Shown: positions 9,424 through 20,012, counted from the first letter of the stretch. The stretch is DNA of 64,000 nt from Thioalbus denitrificans (GCF_003337735.1 NZ_QPJY01000001.1:302650-366649), one strand, 5' to 3'. Notes: generated by a model not told the origin, from the letters alone. Made by a program: numbers and translations.

Positions 9424-10224
9424 TCAGTGGGGGTCGGTGCCGCCGCCGGGCCCGGGCAGCGTGGCGTCCACCAGCGTGGTGCGCTGCAGGTGGCGCTGCA
9501 GGCAGGCGTTGAGGTCGAATCCGGGCTCGACGGCCAGCGCCGAACCGGTGGCCGCCGCGAGTGTCCCGCCGGCGGCCAGCGCCGAAAGCCAGGCCGCCTC
9601 GCCCGCCTCCAGCCCCATCACCTCCACCGCCAGTCCGCGGCGCTGGACCAGCACCGACTCCCCGCCCGCCTCCAGGCGCAGGGACTCGATGGCCGGCCCC
9701 TCCGGCTGGTGGGCGGCCCAGATGCGGCCCACCGGCCAGTCCGAGGCGATGATCGCCACGCTGGGGTGGAATTCGAAGCGCAGCTCGCCGTAGCGGTCCG
9801 GGGCCAGGCCCGCCAGCCGGGCGGGCTCGAAGGCGGGCGCCTCCGCGGCGTGGAAGGCGCGGTGCCAGGCCCATTCGACCCGCGCGGTGTCCGGGAGATA
9901 GGGCAGGCCGGCCGCGGGCTCCCAGCCGGCCAGGAAGGCGGGGAAGGCCGCGCCGAAGGCGTGCAGGTTGCCGGAGCGGGAGGGGTGGAGCGGCAGGAAG
10001 GCGCGGGCGGCGGCGGCGAAGAAGGCCTCGCCCACCAGCTGCTCCACCACCGGGTAGACGGCCGCCAGCGCCTCGCGCAGGCTGATGTAGAGGTTGTTGC
10101 GATAGATGGCCAGGCGCGCCTCCGGCGCGAACTCCCCGCCGATGACGAGATCGCGGGCATCGCTGCGCCCGGCGTCGAACACCTCGCGGGAGAAGGCCGT
10201 CTGCAGCTCACGCAACGAGGGCAT
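9424..10224 (-). CDS. bufC: DUF2063 partner protein of the MNIO enzyme (BufC/HvfC-like)
   Basis: A 266-residue protein with the DUF2063 domain at the N-terminus (LQTAFSREVFD, then IYRNNLYISLREALAAVYPV), once annotated as DNA-binding but now known as the RiPP-recognition partner that presents the precursor peptide to the MNIO (DUF692) enzyme. The C-terminal half is the variable second domain of this family. It overlaps the bufB-like gene by 17 bases. Symbol follows the bufABCD naming. Confidence 0.88.
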   Translation of the reverse strand: MPSLRELQTAFSREVFDAGRSDARDLVIGGEFAPEARLAIYRNNLYISLREALAAVYPVVEQLVGEAFFAAAARAFLPLHPSRSGNLHAFGAAFPAFLAGWEPAAGLPYLPDTARVEWAWHRAFHAAEAPAFEPARLAGLAPDRYGELRFEFHPSVAIIASDWPVGRIWAAHQPEGPAIESLRLEAGGESVLVQRRGLAVEVMGLEAGEAAWLSALAAGGTLAAATGSALAVEPGFDLNACLQRHLQRTTLVDATLPGPGGGTDPH

Positions 10225-11077
10225 GGTGTCTCTCCGCCATCGCCTGCGCCCGCCCCGCCTCGTCGAGCAGGGTTTCCAGGGGCGGGATGCGCGTGTCCCA
10301 CTCGATGAGGGTGGGGCAGCGGCCGAAGCGCTCCAGGGCCGCGGCGTAGAGGGACCAGACCGGGTCGCTGACCCGCCCGCCGTGATCGTCGATCAGGATC
10401 TCGCCCTCGGGATGGCGCTTCACCGTGTGGCCGGCGAGATGGATCTCGCCCACCCGCTCCACGGGCAGGGCCCGCAGGTAGGTCCCGGCGTCGAAGCCGT
10501 GGTTGCGGGCGCTCACGTAGACGTTGTTCACGTCCAGCAGCAGGCCGCAGCCGGTGCGCCGGGCCACCTCGGCCAGGAACTCCCACTCGGGGATGGTGGA
10601 GTGACGGAAGCGCAGGTAGCTGGAGGGATTCTCCACCAGCAGGGTGCGCCCCAGGGCCACCTGGGCCTGCTCCACCCGCCGGCAGAAGTGGTCCAGTGCC
10701 TCCTCGGTGTAGGGCAGCGGCAGCAGGTCGTTGTGGTGGACGCCGCCGACCGAGCCCCACGACAGGTGCTCGGAGACCAGCCCGGGCTGAAAGCGGCCGA
10801 TGAGCGAGCGCAGCCGTTCCAGGTGGGCGGTGTCCAGGGGATCGGTGGAACCGAGGGACATGCCGACGCCGTGGAAGCTGAGCGGGTAGTGGCCGCGCAG
10901 GGCCTCCAGGTAGTGGAGCGGCGGGCCCCCGTCGCCGAAGTAGTTCTCCGGGTGGACCTCGAGCCAGCCCACGGCGGGACGCCGTTCCAGCAGGTCGCGG
11001 TAGTGGGGGGCGCGCAGCCCGATCCCGGCGCGCGCCGGGATCGGGTCTGGCGCAGGCTGTGATGCAGCCGTGGTCAT
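10208..11077 (-). CDS. bufB: MNIO (DUF692) multinuclear iron oxidase, bufferin-modifying enzyme
   Basis: A 289-residue TIM-barrel protein of the DUF692/MNIO family. These enzymes use two or three iron ions to oxidise cysteines of a precursor peptide, for example to thiooxazoles. Metal ligands and family motifs are visible: GIGLRAPHY at the start, EVHPENYFGDGGPP, SFHGVGMSLGS, SEHLSWGSVGGVHHNDLLPLP (His and Glu ligands), LLLDVNNVYVSARNHG and GEIHLAGHT. It sits 4 bases after the precursor gene and overlaps bufC. Confidence 0.94.
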   Translation of the reverse strand: MTTAASQPAPDPIPARAGIGLRAPHYRDLLERRPAVGWLEVHPENYFGDGGPPLHYLEALRGHYPLSFHGVGMSLGSTDPLDTAHLERLRSLIGRFQPGLVSEHLSWGSVGGVHHNDLLPLPYTEEALDHFCRRVEQAQVALGRTLLVENPSSYLRFRHSTIPEWEFLAEVARRTGCGLLLDVNNVYVSARNHGFDAGTYLRALPVERVGEIHLAGHTVKRHPEGEILIDDHGGRVSDPVWSLYAAALERFGRCPTLIEWDTRIPPLETLLDEAGRAQAMAERHHALVA

Positions 11078-11080
11078 GGC

Positions 11081-11341
11081 TCAGCTGCTGGCGGTGCTGC
11101 CGCCCACGATCTTGTCGCAGGTACCGGCGGGCACGACGATGAAGGCGTCCTTCGCCCCGTCCATCTTGGAGGTGCCGGCACAGGAGCCGGTGGCGGTCTG
11201 GCAGTCGTTCTTGCCGGCCTTGGAGACGCCGTAGCACTTCTCCATCTCGGCCTTACCCTCCGCCATGGCGGGGGCGGCGCTCAGGCCGAGGACGAGCAGG
11301 CCGGTGACGGCGGATGCGATCATGCGGTTGGTGTGGTTCAT
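11081..11341 (-). CDS. bufA: Bufferin-type RiPP precursor, DUF2282
   Basis: An 86-residue precursor with a cleavable signal peptide (MNHTNRMIASAVTGLLVLGL then AAPAMAEG) and a mature part carrying four cysteines in the DUF2282 pattern: EKCYGV, KNDCQ, GSCAG and GTCDKIVGG. Related bufferins have these cysteines oxidised by the MNIO enzyme and bind copper in the periplasm. The ATG at 11341 is preferred to one six bases upstream because AGGAGA ends directly against the earlier ATG and is properly spaced from the later one. Adjacent genes bufB, bufC and a doxX-like gene complete the cluster. Confidence 0.9.
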   Translation of the reverse strand: MNHTNRMIASAVTGLLVLGLSAAPAMAEGKAEMEKCYGVSKAGKNDCQTATGSCAGTSKMDGAKDAFIVVPAGTCDKIVGGSTASS

Positions 11342-11457
11342 GGTCATTCTCCTCAGGGTTGTCGGTGTCTGAAGACCGCGAACGGCGGCATTCGGACGAG
11401 TAGACCCGGACGGATGGGAAAACCTTGCAGGAAAAGGGTTGGCGGATTGAATTGGTA

Positions 11458-11472
11458 CGTTATAACATTACA
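11458..11472. promoter_or_regulatory. Candidate Zur operator in the bufA/znuA divergent region
   Basis: The 15-base sequence CGTTATAACATTACA matches 12 of 15 positions of the gammaproteobacterial Zur palindrome TGTTATAATATAACA. It lies 31 bases before the znuA-like start and about 117 bases before the bufA start, in a 162-base divergent intergenic region. Zur repression of a zinc-uptake gene would fit. Whether the bufferin operon is also controlled from here is not shown. Confidence 0.55.
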
Positions 11473-11503
11473 TGCCAAGTCCGGTCCGGAGCCCGCCAAG
11501 CCG

Positions 11504-12487
11504 ATGCGTCCCGCCCCCTCGCTGCGTTACCTGCTGTTGCTCGCCGCCCTGCTCGCGCTCCCGGCCCGGGCCGGGCCGCCCTCCGTGGTGGTCAGCATCA
11601 AGCCCATCCACTCCCTGGTGGCCGGCGTCATGGAGGGCGTGGGCGAACCGGTGCTGCTGGTCCGGGGCGCCGCCTCGCCCCACGGATACGCCCTGCGGCC
11701 CTCGCAGGCGCGGGCGCTGTCACGGGCGCAGCTGGTGGTGTGGGTGGGGCCGGGACTGGAGGCCTTCCTCGTCCATGCCCTGGAGACCCTGGGCCGGGAG
11801 GCCCGGGTGCTGACCCTGGCCGAGACGCCCGGCGTGCGGCTGCTGGAGGCCCGTGCGGGCGGAACCTGGGAACGCCACCGCCATGAGGAGGAAGGGGAGG
11901 CGCACGAACCGGAGCCCCAGGGCCACGACGGGGTGGGGGGGGAGCATGCCGCCCGTGACCACGGCGACGCGGATCCGCACCTGTGGCTGGACCCGGAGAA
12001 CGGGCGGGCCATCGTGCGGGCGGTGAGTGCCGCCCTGCAGGCGATGGATCCGGGCAACGGGGCGGCCTATGCGGCCAACGCGGCGCGGCTGGACGCGCGC
12101 CTCGTGGCGCTGGGGGGGCGGCTGGAGGCGGAACTGGCGCCGGTGCGCGCAGAGCCCTACGTGGTCTTCCACGACGCCTACCACTACTTCGAGGCCCGCT
12201 TCGGCCTGAACGCCGTGGGGTCGGTGACCGTGAACCCGGAGACGCCGCCCGGCGCGCGCCGGCTGGCGGCGATCCGCGAGCGCATCGAGACCCTCGGCGC
12301 CCGCTGCGTCTTCGCCGAGCCCCAGTTCGAGCCGGCGCTGGTCCGCACCGTGGTGGAGGGCACGGCCGCCCGGGTGGCCACGCTGGATCCCGTGGGGGCG
12401 GCGCTCGAACCGGGCGCGGGCCTCTACTTCGAGCTGCTGGAGGGGCTGGGGGGCGCCTTCGCCGGCTGCCTGGCGGAGGCCGACTGA
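11504..12487 (+). CDS. ZnuA-like periplasmic metal-binding protein (orphan)
   Basis: A 327-residue cluster A-I solute-binding protein. A signal peptide (RYLLLLAALLALPARA) precedes SVVVSIKPIHSLVAGVMEGV; the first metal-ligand histidine is in ASPHGYALRPSQAR. A His/Glu-rich loop (ERHRHEEEGEAHEPE and following HD, EH, DHGDADPH) is typical of zinc rather than manganese binding. HDAYHYFEARFGL and a late FAEPQF complete the family pattern. No znuB or znuC lies beside it, so the permease must be elsewhere. The start at 11504 has GGAG upstream and begins the signal peptide. Its 3' end overlaps the convergent GGDEF-EAL gene by 64 bases. Confidence 0.88.
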   Translation: MRPAPSLRYLLLLAALLALPARAGPPSVVVSIKPIHSLVAGVMEGVGEPVLLVRGAASPHGYALRPSQARALSRAQLVVWVGPGLEAFLVHALETLGREARVLTLAETPGVRLLEARAGGTWERHRHEEEGEAHEPEPQGHDGVGGEHAARDHGDADPHLWLDPENGRAIVRAVSAALQAMDPGNGAAYAANAARLDARLVALGGRLEAELAPVRAEPYVVFHDAYHYFEARFGLNAVGSVTVNPETPPGARRLAAIRERIETLGARCVFAEPQFEPALVRTVVEGTAARVATLDPVGAALEPGAGLYFELLEGLGGAFAGCLAEAD

Positions 12488-14790
12488 CCCTGCACCCGCC
12501 GTTCCAGCTCGGCGGCGGTGCCGGGCTGGCCCAGGTAGTAGCCCTGGAAGGCGCCGCAGCCGTGGGCGCGCAGGAACTCGAACTCGGCCGTGGTCTCCAC
12601 CCCCTCGGCCACCACCTCCAGGTCCAGGTGGGCGGCCATGCCGAGGATGGTCTCGACGATGGCGGCGTTGTTGCGATCCCCCGGTATGCCGCGGACGAAG
12701 GACTGGTCGATCTTCAGCCGGCGCAGGGGCAGCCGCTTCAGGTAGGCGAGCGACGAGTAGCCGGTGCCGAAGTCGTCGATGCTGATGCGCACCCCGAGCG
12801 CCTGCAGGGCGCGCATCCGCTCCGCCACCCCCTCGGTGTCCGCCAGCATGACCCCCTCGGTGAGCTCCACCTCGAGCCGCGCGGGGTCCACGTCCCGCTC
12901 CGCCAGCACTTCGCGGACCCGGTCCACGAACCCCGGCTGCAGGAACTGCACCGGGCTGATGTTCACCGACAGCCCGGCCAGCCGGCCGGACAGGCCCCGA
13001 TCATCCCATTCGCGCAGCTGCCGGCAGCTCTCCTCGAGCACCCAGTCGCCGATGTACTGGATGAGCCCGATATCCTCCGCCACCGGTATGAACAGGGCCG
13101 GCGGCATGTAGACCCCGTCCTCCCGCTGCCAGCGCAGCAGCGCCTCGGCGCCGATGACGCGGCGGTCGGCGTCGAACTGGGGCTGGTAGTGCAGGGTGAA
13201 CCGGCGGGCCTCCATGGCCTGGCGCAGGTCGGTTTCCAGGCGCAGCCGCTCGTCGGCGGCCCGCTGCATGCTGGGGCGGAAGAAGCGGATGGCGTCCCGG
13301 CCGTCGGTCTTGGCCCGGTACATGGCCGTGTCGGCGGCCCGGAGCACGTCATCGGCGCTGTCCTCCCCGGCGGGGAACAGCGCGATGCCGATGCTCGGGG
13401 TGACATGCAGGCGCTGGCCGAAGGGGCTGTAGGGTTGGGAGAGGGCGGCGCGCACCCGCTCCGCGACCTGCTGCGCCTCCCGTGCCGCGATCTCCTGGTC
13501 CGCGCCCAGATCGTCCAGCAGCACCACGAACTCGTCCCCGCCCAGGCGTGCGGCGATGTCCTGGTGGCGGATGCAGGTCGGCAGGCGGCGAGCGGTCTCC
13601 TGCAGCAGGGCATCGCCCACCGGGTGGCCGAGGGAGTCGTTGATGCGCTTGAACCGGTCGAGATCGATGAACAGCAGCGCACCCAGCTGGCCCGAGCGCC
13701 GGCTGCGCTCCAGTGTCAGCTGCAGCCGCTCCAGCAGCAGCCGCCGGTTGGGCAGCTCGGTGAGGGTGTCGTAGTGGGCCTGGCGGCGGATCAGGGCCTC
13801 GGCGGCCTTGCGCTCGGTGAAGTCCTCGACGATGCCCACCCCGGCGATGATCTCCCCGCCGATGTTGCGTACGCCGCTGAAGAAGCCGCGTATGGGCGTG
13901 CTCTTCACGGCGGTGAGGGATTTGTATATCCCCTCGTAGTAGCCCTGGCCGCTGGCGAGGGAGTCGCGCAGCGCCGCCTTGAGCCGCTCATCGCGCAGCG
14001 TGCCGGGCATGTCCAGCCCGATGATCTGCCGGCGGCTGGAGCCGACGATGCCCACGAAGGCTTCGTTGCAGTCGAGCATCACGCCGTTGCGGTCGTAGTG
14101 CAGCATGCCCAGCGGCGAATGGCTGAAGATGAGCCGGTAGCGCTCCTCGCTCTCGCGCAGGGCCTCCTCCCGCACCGCCGCCTCGATGCGCAGCGCCGTG
14201 TTGAGCAGCAGGTTGTTGTGCATGCGCCGGGCGTTGAGCAGCATGATGCTGTAGTAGAGCGCCACCATGGCGGCAACCGCCAGGGAGAGCTCGCCGCCGT
14301 GGGCGAGATGGCGGATGCCCAGCGGCAGCAGGCACAGGCTGATGAAGCTGGCGCTCGAGCCCCAGGAGGGGGCGAGGGTGGCGAGCGAGCCGCCCGCCAT
14401 CCCGGCCAGGACCAGGGTCAGGAAGGCCTGGCGGCTGAAGTCCCCGGGGGTGAACAGCAGCAGGCCGGCGCTACCCCAGACCACGCCGGAGGCCACGGCG
14501 CCGACCAGGAAGCGCCGCTCCCAGCGGTGGGCGTCATCGGCGGGCGGCCGGCGGTGATAGGCGGCGTTGAGAAGGGTGCGGGCGATGCTGACGAGGATCA
14601 GGATCGCCAGCCAGGTGGTCAGGATTCCGCTGTGGATGTACCCGCTGTGGGCCCAGGCGAGCACCAGGGCCACGGCCACCGAACCCGGCAGGACGAGAGG
14701 GAGCCCGCCGAAGAGCAGCTTCACCTGCTCGCGGTGGATGAGCTCCTCGGCGCGCGTGCCGCCGGAAGCCACGCCGTGTGGGGTGGTCAT
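12424..14790 (-). CDS. Membrane PAS-GGDEF-EAL c-di-GMP turnover protein
   Basis: A 788-residue protein. The first ~200 residues hold about six hydrophobic segments forming a membrane sensor. A PAS domain follows (ERYRLIFSHSPLGMLHYDRN, ending with a PAC-like VGIVEDFTERKAAEALI). The diguanylate cyclase domain has an intact RLGGDEF motif and the phosphodiesterase domain an intact EALLRW motif with [17 protein letters not shown]. Both catalytic motifs being intact, either activity could dominate. It stands alone between znuA and the tRNA. Confidence 0.9.
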   Translation of the reverse strand: MTTPHGVASGGTRAEELIHREQVKLLFGGLPLVLPGSVAVALVLAWAHSGYIHSGILTTWLAILILVSIARTLLNAAYHRRPPADDAHRWERRFLVGAVASGVVWGSAGLLLFTPGDFSRQAFLTLVLAGMAGGSLATLAPSWGSSASFISLCLLPLGIRHLAHGGELSLAVAAMVALYYSIMLLNARRMHNNLLLNTALRIEAAVREEALRESEERYRLIFSHSPLGMLHYDRNGVMLDCNEAFVGIVGSSRRQIIGLDMPGTLRDERLKAALRDSLASGQGYYEGIYKSLTAVKSTPIRGFFSGVRNIGGEIIAGVGIVEDFTERKAAEALIRRQAHYDTLTELPNRRLLLERLQLTLERSRRSGQLGALLFIDLDRFKRINDSLGHPVGDALLQETARRLPTCIRHQDIAARLGGDEFVVLLDDLGADQEIAAREAQQVAERVRAALSQPYSPFGQRLHVTPSIGIALFPAGEDSADDVLRAADTAMYRAKTDGRDAIRFFRPSMQRAADERLRLETDLRQAMEARRFTLHYQPQFDADRRVIGAEALLRWQREDGVYMPPALFIPVAEDIGLIQYIGDWVLEESCRQLREWDDRGLSGRLAGLSVNISPVQFLQPGFVDRVREVLAERDVDPARLEVELTEGVMLADTEGVAERMRALQALGVRISIDDFGTGYSSLAYLKRLPLRRLKIDQSFVRGIPGDRNNAAIVETILGMAAHLDLEVVAEGVETTAEFEFLRAHGCGAFQGYYLGQPGTAAELERRVQGQSASARQPAKAPPSPSSSSK

Positions 14791-14888
14791 CGTTCTCTCA
14801 CCCTGGCTCCGTGGTTGGGTGATCCGGGCGTCGCTGGTCGATGGGCCAGTCTAGCCAACCGGGGGGATGCAGAACTTGACGGAACCGA

Positions 14889-14921
14889 CAAAAGCGCAGG
14901 CCGGTCGACGACCGGCCTGCG
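14889..14921 (-). terminator. Intrinsic terminator after the tRNA
   Basis: A perfect 12-base-pair stem with a 3-base loop (14895-14906 against 14910-14921) lies 8 bases after the tRNA 3' end. On the minus strand it is followed by CTTTTG, a short T-run. Confidence 0.75.
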
Positions 14922-14928
14922 GAGGGTA

Positions 14929-15004
14929 TGGTGGGCCCACCAGGACTCGAACCTGGAACCAAGGGATTATGAGTCCCCTGCTCTGACCATTGAGCTATAG
15001 GCCC
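14929..15004 (-). tRNA. tRNA with CAU anticodon, probably tRNA-Ile2
   Basis: Read on the minus strand this 76-base gene begins GGGCCTA and ends TGGGCCCACCA, giving a 7-pair acceptor stem with an encoded CCA. The D-arm AGCTCAATGGTCAGAGC, the anticodon loop ACTCATAAT and the T-arm GGTTCGAGTCC are all present. The CAU anticodon fits elongator Met or the lysidine-modified Ile2; the CCCTTGGTT context resembles E. coli ileX/ileY more than metT. A search with a tRNA classifier or for the TilS determinants would settle this. Confidence 0.93.
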
Positions 15005-15015
15005 GGGTGGCGGGC

Positions 15016-15021
15016 ATTATA
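15016..15021 (-). promoter_or_regulatory. -10 box of the tRNA promoter
   Basis: A perfect TATAAT on the minus strand ends about 12 bases before the tRNA 5' end. No good -35 box is seen 16-18 bases further upstream. Confidence 0.45.
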
Positions 15022-15049
15022 GCCCGTCCGGGTTCGGCGGGGAGGGTTT

Positions 15050-15072
15050 GCGCCCCCGGGCTCCGGGGGCGC
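15050..15072 (-). terminator. Strong GC hairpin after rpoD
   Basis: A perfect 10-base-pair stem with a 3-base loop (15050-15059 against 15063-15072) lies 12 bases after the rpoD stop codon. A T-run is missing, so termination may need another factor. Confidence 0.5.
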
Positions 15073-15083
15073 GGAGACGGAGC

Positions 15084-16940
<1,857 letters not shown>

Positions 16941-16988
16941 AGGGTCAGTGGTTCCTCGTACCCGGCGGCGGAATTCGCGAAACCGCCG

Positions 16989-17018
16989 ATTCTAATACAC
17001 TGTCATTAGGATAGACAA
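16989..17018 (-). promoter_or_regulatory. Candidate internal promoter for rpoD
   Basis: On the minus strand TTGTCT (17013-17018) and TAGAAT (16989-16994) are separated by 18 bases, with TG two bases upstream of an extended -10 (TGTATTAGAAT). It lies between dnaG and rpoD, where many gammaproteobacteria have an rpoD-specific promoter. Confidence 0.45.
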
Positions 17019-17044
17019 CGTTGACCGGTATGCCAGTTCCCTGG

Positions 17045-18805
17045 TCATTCCGACCGCTTGCCTGCTTTGACCGCCGCCAGGCGCTGGTATTCCATGATTT
17101 CATCACGGTTGAGATCGCCCCGCTTGAGCCTGGCGTGGAGCTGTTCGAGCCGCGCCTCGACGCCGCGGGCGGCAATGGAACGGGTCGCGTCGAGAAACTC
17201 CTGTTCGACCTCCGCGTCGGACAGGAGCTGCTCCAGGGTGAGCAGGCGGGTGAGCTGGGAGAGGGTGGGGGTGTCACGCCAGCGCTCCAGTGCCGCTCCA
17301 GTGGTCATATTGGGGTTGTTCCTGAACAATTCAAGGAGTTGGACCAGCAGATCCGCCCCGGCGACGCCGCTCGCGCGCAGGCCCTGGAGGTCGCAGTCCA
17401 GGGCGGCGAGGCGCGGGTTCTGCAACAGCAGCGAGACGGCCAGCCGCACCAGGGAGCGGAAGTGGCGCTGGCGCTCGGGCCGCCGGACGGGCGCCCGCGG
17501 GCGGGGTGCGGCGGGCGCCTGGCCGGGCAGGATCTGGTGCGGATCCATGTCGGCCCGGCGCGCCAGCTCCCCGGCCAGCAGGGTGCGGAAGACGCCGGCC
17601 GGGACCCGCTCCAGGTAGGGGCGGGCCAGCTCCACCAGGCGGGCGCGGCCGTCCAGGCTGTCCATGTCCACCTGCTCGGCCAGACTCTCCAGCAGGAAGG
17701 CCGACAGGGGCTGGGCGGACTCGATGCGCGCGGCGAAGGCCGCCTGCCCCTCGCGCCGCACCAGGCTGTCGGGATCCTCGCCCTCGGGGAGGAACAGGAA
17801 CCGGGCCTGGTGGCCTTCGCGCATGAACGGGAGGGCCTCCTCCAGCGCCTTCCAGGCCGCCTTGCGTCCGGCGGCATCGCCGTCGAAGCAGAACACCACC
17901 TCGGGCACCGCCCGGTAGAGCCGTTCCAGGTGGCCGGCGGTGGTGGCGGTGCCGAGGGTGGCCACGGTGCCCGGCAGGCCGTGCTGGGCCAGGGCCACCA
18001 CGTCCATGTAGCCCTCCACCACCAGCAGCCGCTCGGGATGGCGCAGGGCCTGGCGCGCCTCGAACAGCCCGTACAGCTCCCGGCCCTTGTGGAACACCGG
18101 GGTCTCGGGGGAGTTCAGGTACTTCGGGGTGTCGTCGCCCAGCACCCGCCCGCCGAAGCCCACCACCCGGCCGCGCTGGTCGCGGATGGGGAAGACGATC
18201 CGGTCGCGGAAGCGGTCATAGCGGCGGCCGTCCTCCTCGCGCTGGATGACCAGGCCGGCCTCCACCAGGGGCCCGGGATTGCGCTGGCCGTCGAGCGCCC
18301 GCAGGAGGTTCTCGAAGCCCGGTGGCGCGTAGCCGAGCCCGAAGCGCTTGGCGATCTCGCCGCTCAGCCCGCGGCCCTTGAGGTAGTCGACGGCGCGGCC
18401 GGCCTTGGGATGTTCGCGCAGCTGGCGCTGGAACCAGGCCGCGGCCCGCTCCAGCACGTCGAACAGGGGCCGGTGGTCGACCCGCGGCGGCTCGCTGCCG
18501 CCGCCCTCGTGGGGCACCTCGAGCCCGGCGCGGCCGGCGAGCTCCTCCACCGCCTCCACGAAACCCATGTGCTCGTATTCCATCAGGAAGCCGATGGCGT
18601 TGCCGGTGGCGCCGCAGCCGAAGCAGTAATAGAACTGCTTGTCGGGGCTGACGCTGAAGGAGGGGGTCTTCTCGTCGTGGAAGGGGCAGCGGGCGCTGTA
18701 GTTGCTGCCGGTCTTGCGCAGCTGCACCCGGGTGTCGATCACGTCGACGATGTCGGTCCGCGCCAGCAGCTCGTCGATGAAGGACCTGGGGATGCGGCCT
18801 GCCAT
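17045..18805 (-). CDS. dnaG: DnaG, DNA primase
   Basis: A 586-residue primase that makes RNA primers for replication. The N-terminal CHC2 zinc finger has C40, H43, C61 and C64 (RCPFHDEKTPSF, FYYCFGCG). The catalytic core (FGLGYAPPG, RIVFPIRDQRGRVVGFGGR) and the TOPRIM motif LLVVEGYMDVVALAQHG with downstream FCFDGDAAGRKAA are intact. The C-terminal helicase-binding domain is weakly conserved as usual. The start at 18805 gives the standard MAGRIPRSFIDELL beginning. Confidence 0.97.
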   Translation of the reverse strand: MAGRIPRSFIDELLARTDIVDVIDTRVQLRKTGSNYSARCPFHDEKTPSFSVSPDKQFYYCFGCGATGNAIGFLMEYEHMGFVEAVEELAGRAGLEVPHEGGGSEPPRVDHRPLFDVLERAAAWFQRQLREHPKAGRAVDYLKGRGLSGEIAKRFGLGYAPPGFENLLRALDGQRNPGPLVEAGLVIQREEDGRRYDRFRDRIVFPIRDQRGRVVGFGGRVLGDDTPKYLNSPETPVFHKGRELYGLFEARQALRHPERLLVVEGYMDVVALAQHGLPGTVATLGTATTAGHLERLYRAVPEVVFCFDGDAAGRKAAWKALEEALPFMREGHQARFLFLPEGEDPDSLVRREGQAAFAARIESAQPLSAFLLESLAEQVDMDSLDGRARLVELARPYLERVPAGVFRTLLAGELARRADMDPHQILPGQAPAAPRPRAPVRRPERQRHFRSLVRLAVSLLLQNPRLAALDCDLQGLRASGVAGADLLVQLLELFRNNPNMTTGAALERWRDTPTLSQLTRLLTLEQLLSDAEVEQEFLDATRSIAARGVEARLEQLHARLKRGDLNRDEIMEYQRLAAVKAGKRSE

Positions 18806-18952
18806 GGTGTGCGGGTTCGGGGTTTCCGGGGGCGGTTGTCTGGGCCAAGGGAGTATAGCGGACGGCCTGCCGGGCCGCCGGCCGGGCACGCGAAAACCGC
18901 GCACCCGGCGGAGCGGGGCGCGGTCAGCGGAGAGGCGTCCTGCAGGTCCGGT

Positions 18953-19402
18953 TCAGCCCAGGCGGGCCTTGACGGCGGCGCTCACCGCGCCCATGTCGGC
19001 GCGGCCCTGGACCTGGGGCCTGAGCACGCCCATCACCTTGCCCATGTCCTGCATGCCGCCGGCCCCGGTGGAGGCGACCGCGGCATCGATGAGCGCGGCA
19101 ATCTCGGCTGCGGACAGGGGCTGGGGCATGTAGTCCTGGATGATCTCCAGCTCGCGCTGCTCCTTGTCCGCCAGGTCCTGGCGGCCGGCGCCCTCGTACT
19201 GGGCGATGGAGTCGCGGCGCTGCTTGGCCATCTTGTCCAGGACCGCCAGCACCTGGGTGTCGTCCAGGGTGGTGCGCTCATCCACCTCGCGCTGCTTGAT
19301 GGCGGCGAGGATGAGGCGCACGGTGCCCAGGCGCTCGCGATCCTTGGCGCGCATCGCCGCCTTCATGTCGGCATCGATGCGCTGCTTCAGGGAGTCGCTC
19401 AT
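18953..19402 (-). CDS. yqeY: YqeY / GatB-YqeY domain protein
   Basis: A 149-residue protein of the GatB/YqeY family (DSLKQRIDADMKAAMRAKD, LDKMAKQRRDSIAQYEGAGR, GGMQDMGKVMGVLRPQVQGR). The C-terminal fold is that of the tail of amidotransferase GatB, but free-standing YqeY has no established reaction. Its place between rpsU and dnaG is the usual one. Confidence 0.93.
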   Translation of the reverse strand: MSDSLKQRIDADMKAAMRAKDRERLGTVRLILAAIKQREVDERTTLDDTQVLAVLDKMAKQRRDSIAQYEGAGRQDLADKEQRELEIIQDYMPQPLSAAEIAALIDAAVASTGAGGMQDMGKVMGVLRPQVQGRADMGAVSAAVKARLG

Positions 19403-19431
19403 GGGTGCTGGAGGGGTGGTCCGGGTCTGGA

Positions 19432-19647
19432 TCAGTACGGACGGGCGCGGCGGGTGACGTCGCGCATCACCTTCTTGATGTGGCGCTTCACGGCCGCGGC
19501 CTTCTTGCGCTTGCGCTCGGAGGTGGGCTTTTCGTAGAACTCACGGCGGCGCACCTCGGCCAGCACACCGGCCTTTTCGCAGGAGCGCTTGAAGCGGCGG
19601 AGGGCAACCTCGAAAGGCTCGTTCTCCTTCACACGGACGCTAGGCAT
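19432..19647 (-). CDS. rpsU: Ribosomal protein S21
   Basis: A 71-residue, very basic small-subunit protein ([38 protein letters not shown]). It starts the macromolecular synthesis operon and aids mRNA-16S pairing. Length and sequence match gammaproteobacterial S21 throughout. Confidence 0.98.
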   Translation of the reverse strand: MPSVRVKENEPFEVALRRFKRSCEKAGVLAEVRRREFYEKPTSERKRKKAAAVKRHIKKVMRDVTRRARPY

Positions 19648-19710
19648 TCAGTAATCACCTCTGACAGGAATTCGGTTCATGGTTCGATCGCCCGAAAGCG
19701 AGAACGGGAA

Positions 19711-19739
19711 ATTCTAAACGCTCTCCCACGCCAATGCAA
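19711..19739 (-). promoter_or_regulatory. Sigma-70 promoter of the rpsU-yqeY-dnaG-rpoD operon
   Basis: On the minus strand TTGCAT (19734-19739) is separated by exactly 17 bases from TAGAAT (19711-19716), about 64 bases before the rpsU start. The rest of the 365-base rpsU-tsaD divergent gap (about 19740-20012) is GC-rich and shows no gene. Confidence 0.65.
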
Positions 19740-20012
19740 AGCCTCGCGGGGCGGCGGGCGGGGGTGCGGCGGTCCCGGAACGGGCCGGCCGTCTCTCCGG
19801 GGCGGGTTCCGCGCCGCCGCCGGGGCGCGGGCAAAGCCCGGAAAGGTGCGCAACGCATTGTATCAAATGGGGAATGTCGGCGCCCGGGCGGTCCGGGGGC
19901 GAGGCGACGGGAAGCGGCCGGAGCCGGGGAGTTTTCCGGCGTCCGGTGCGGCGCGGCGGGCGGCGACAGGGTAACATAGCGCCTTGAACCCACCACGGAG
20001 AGCGCTGCCCCC

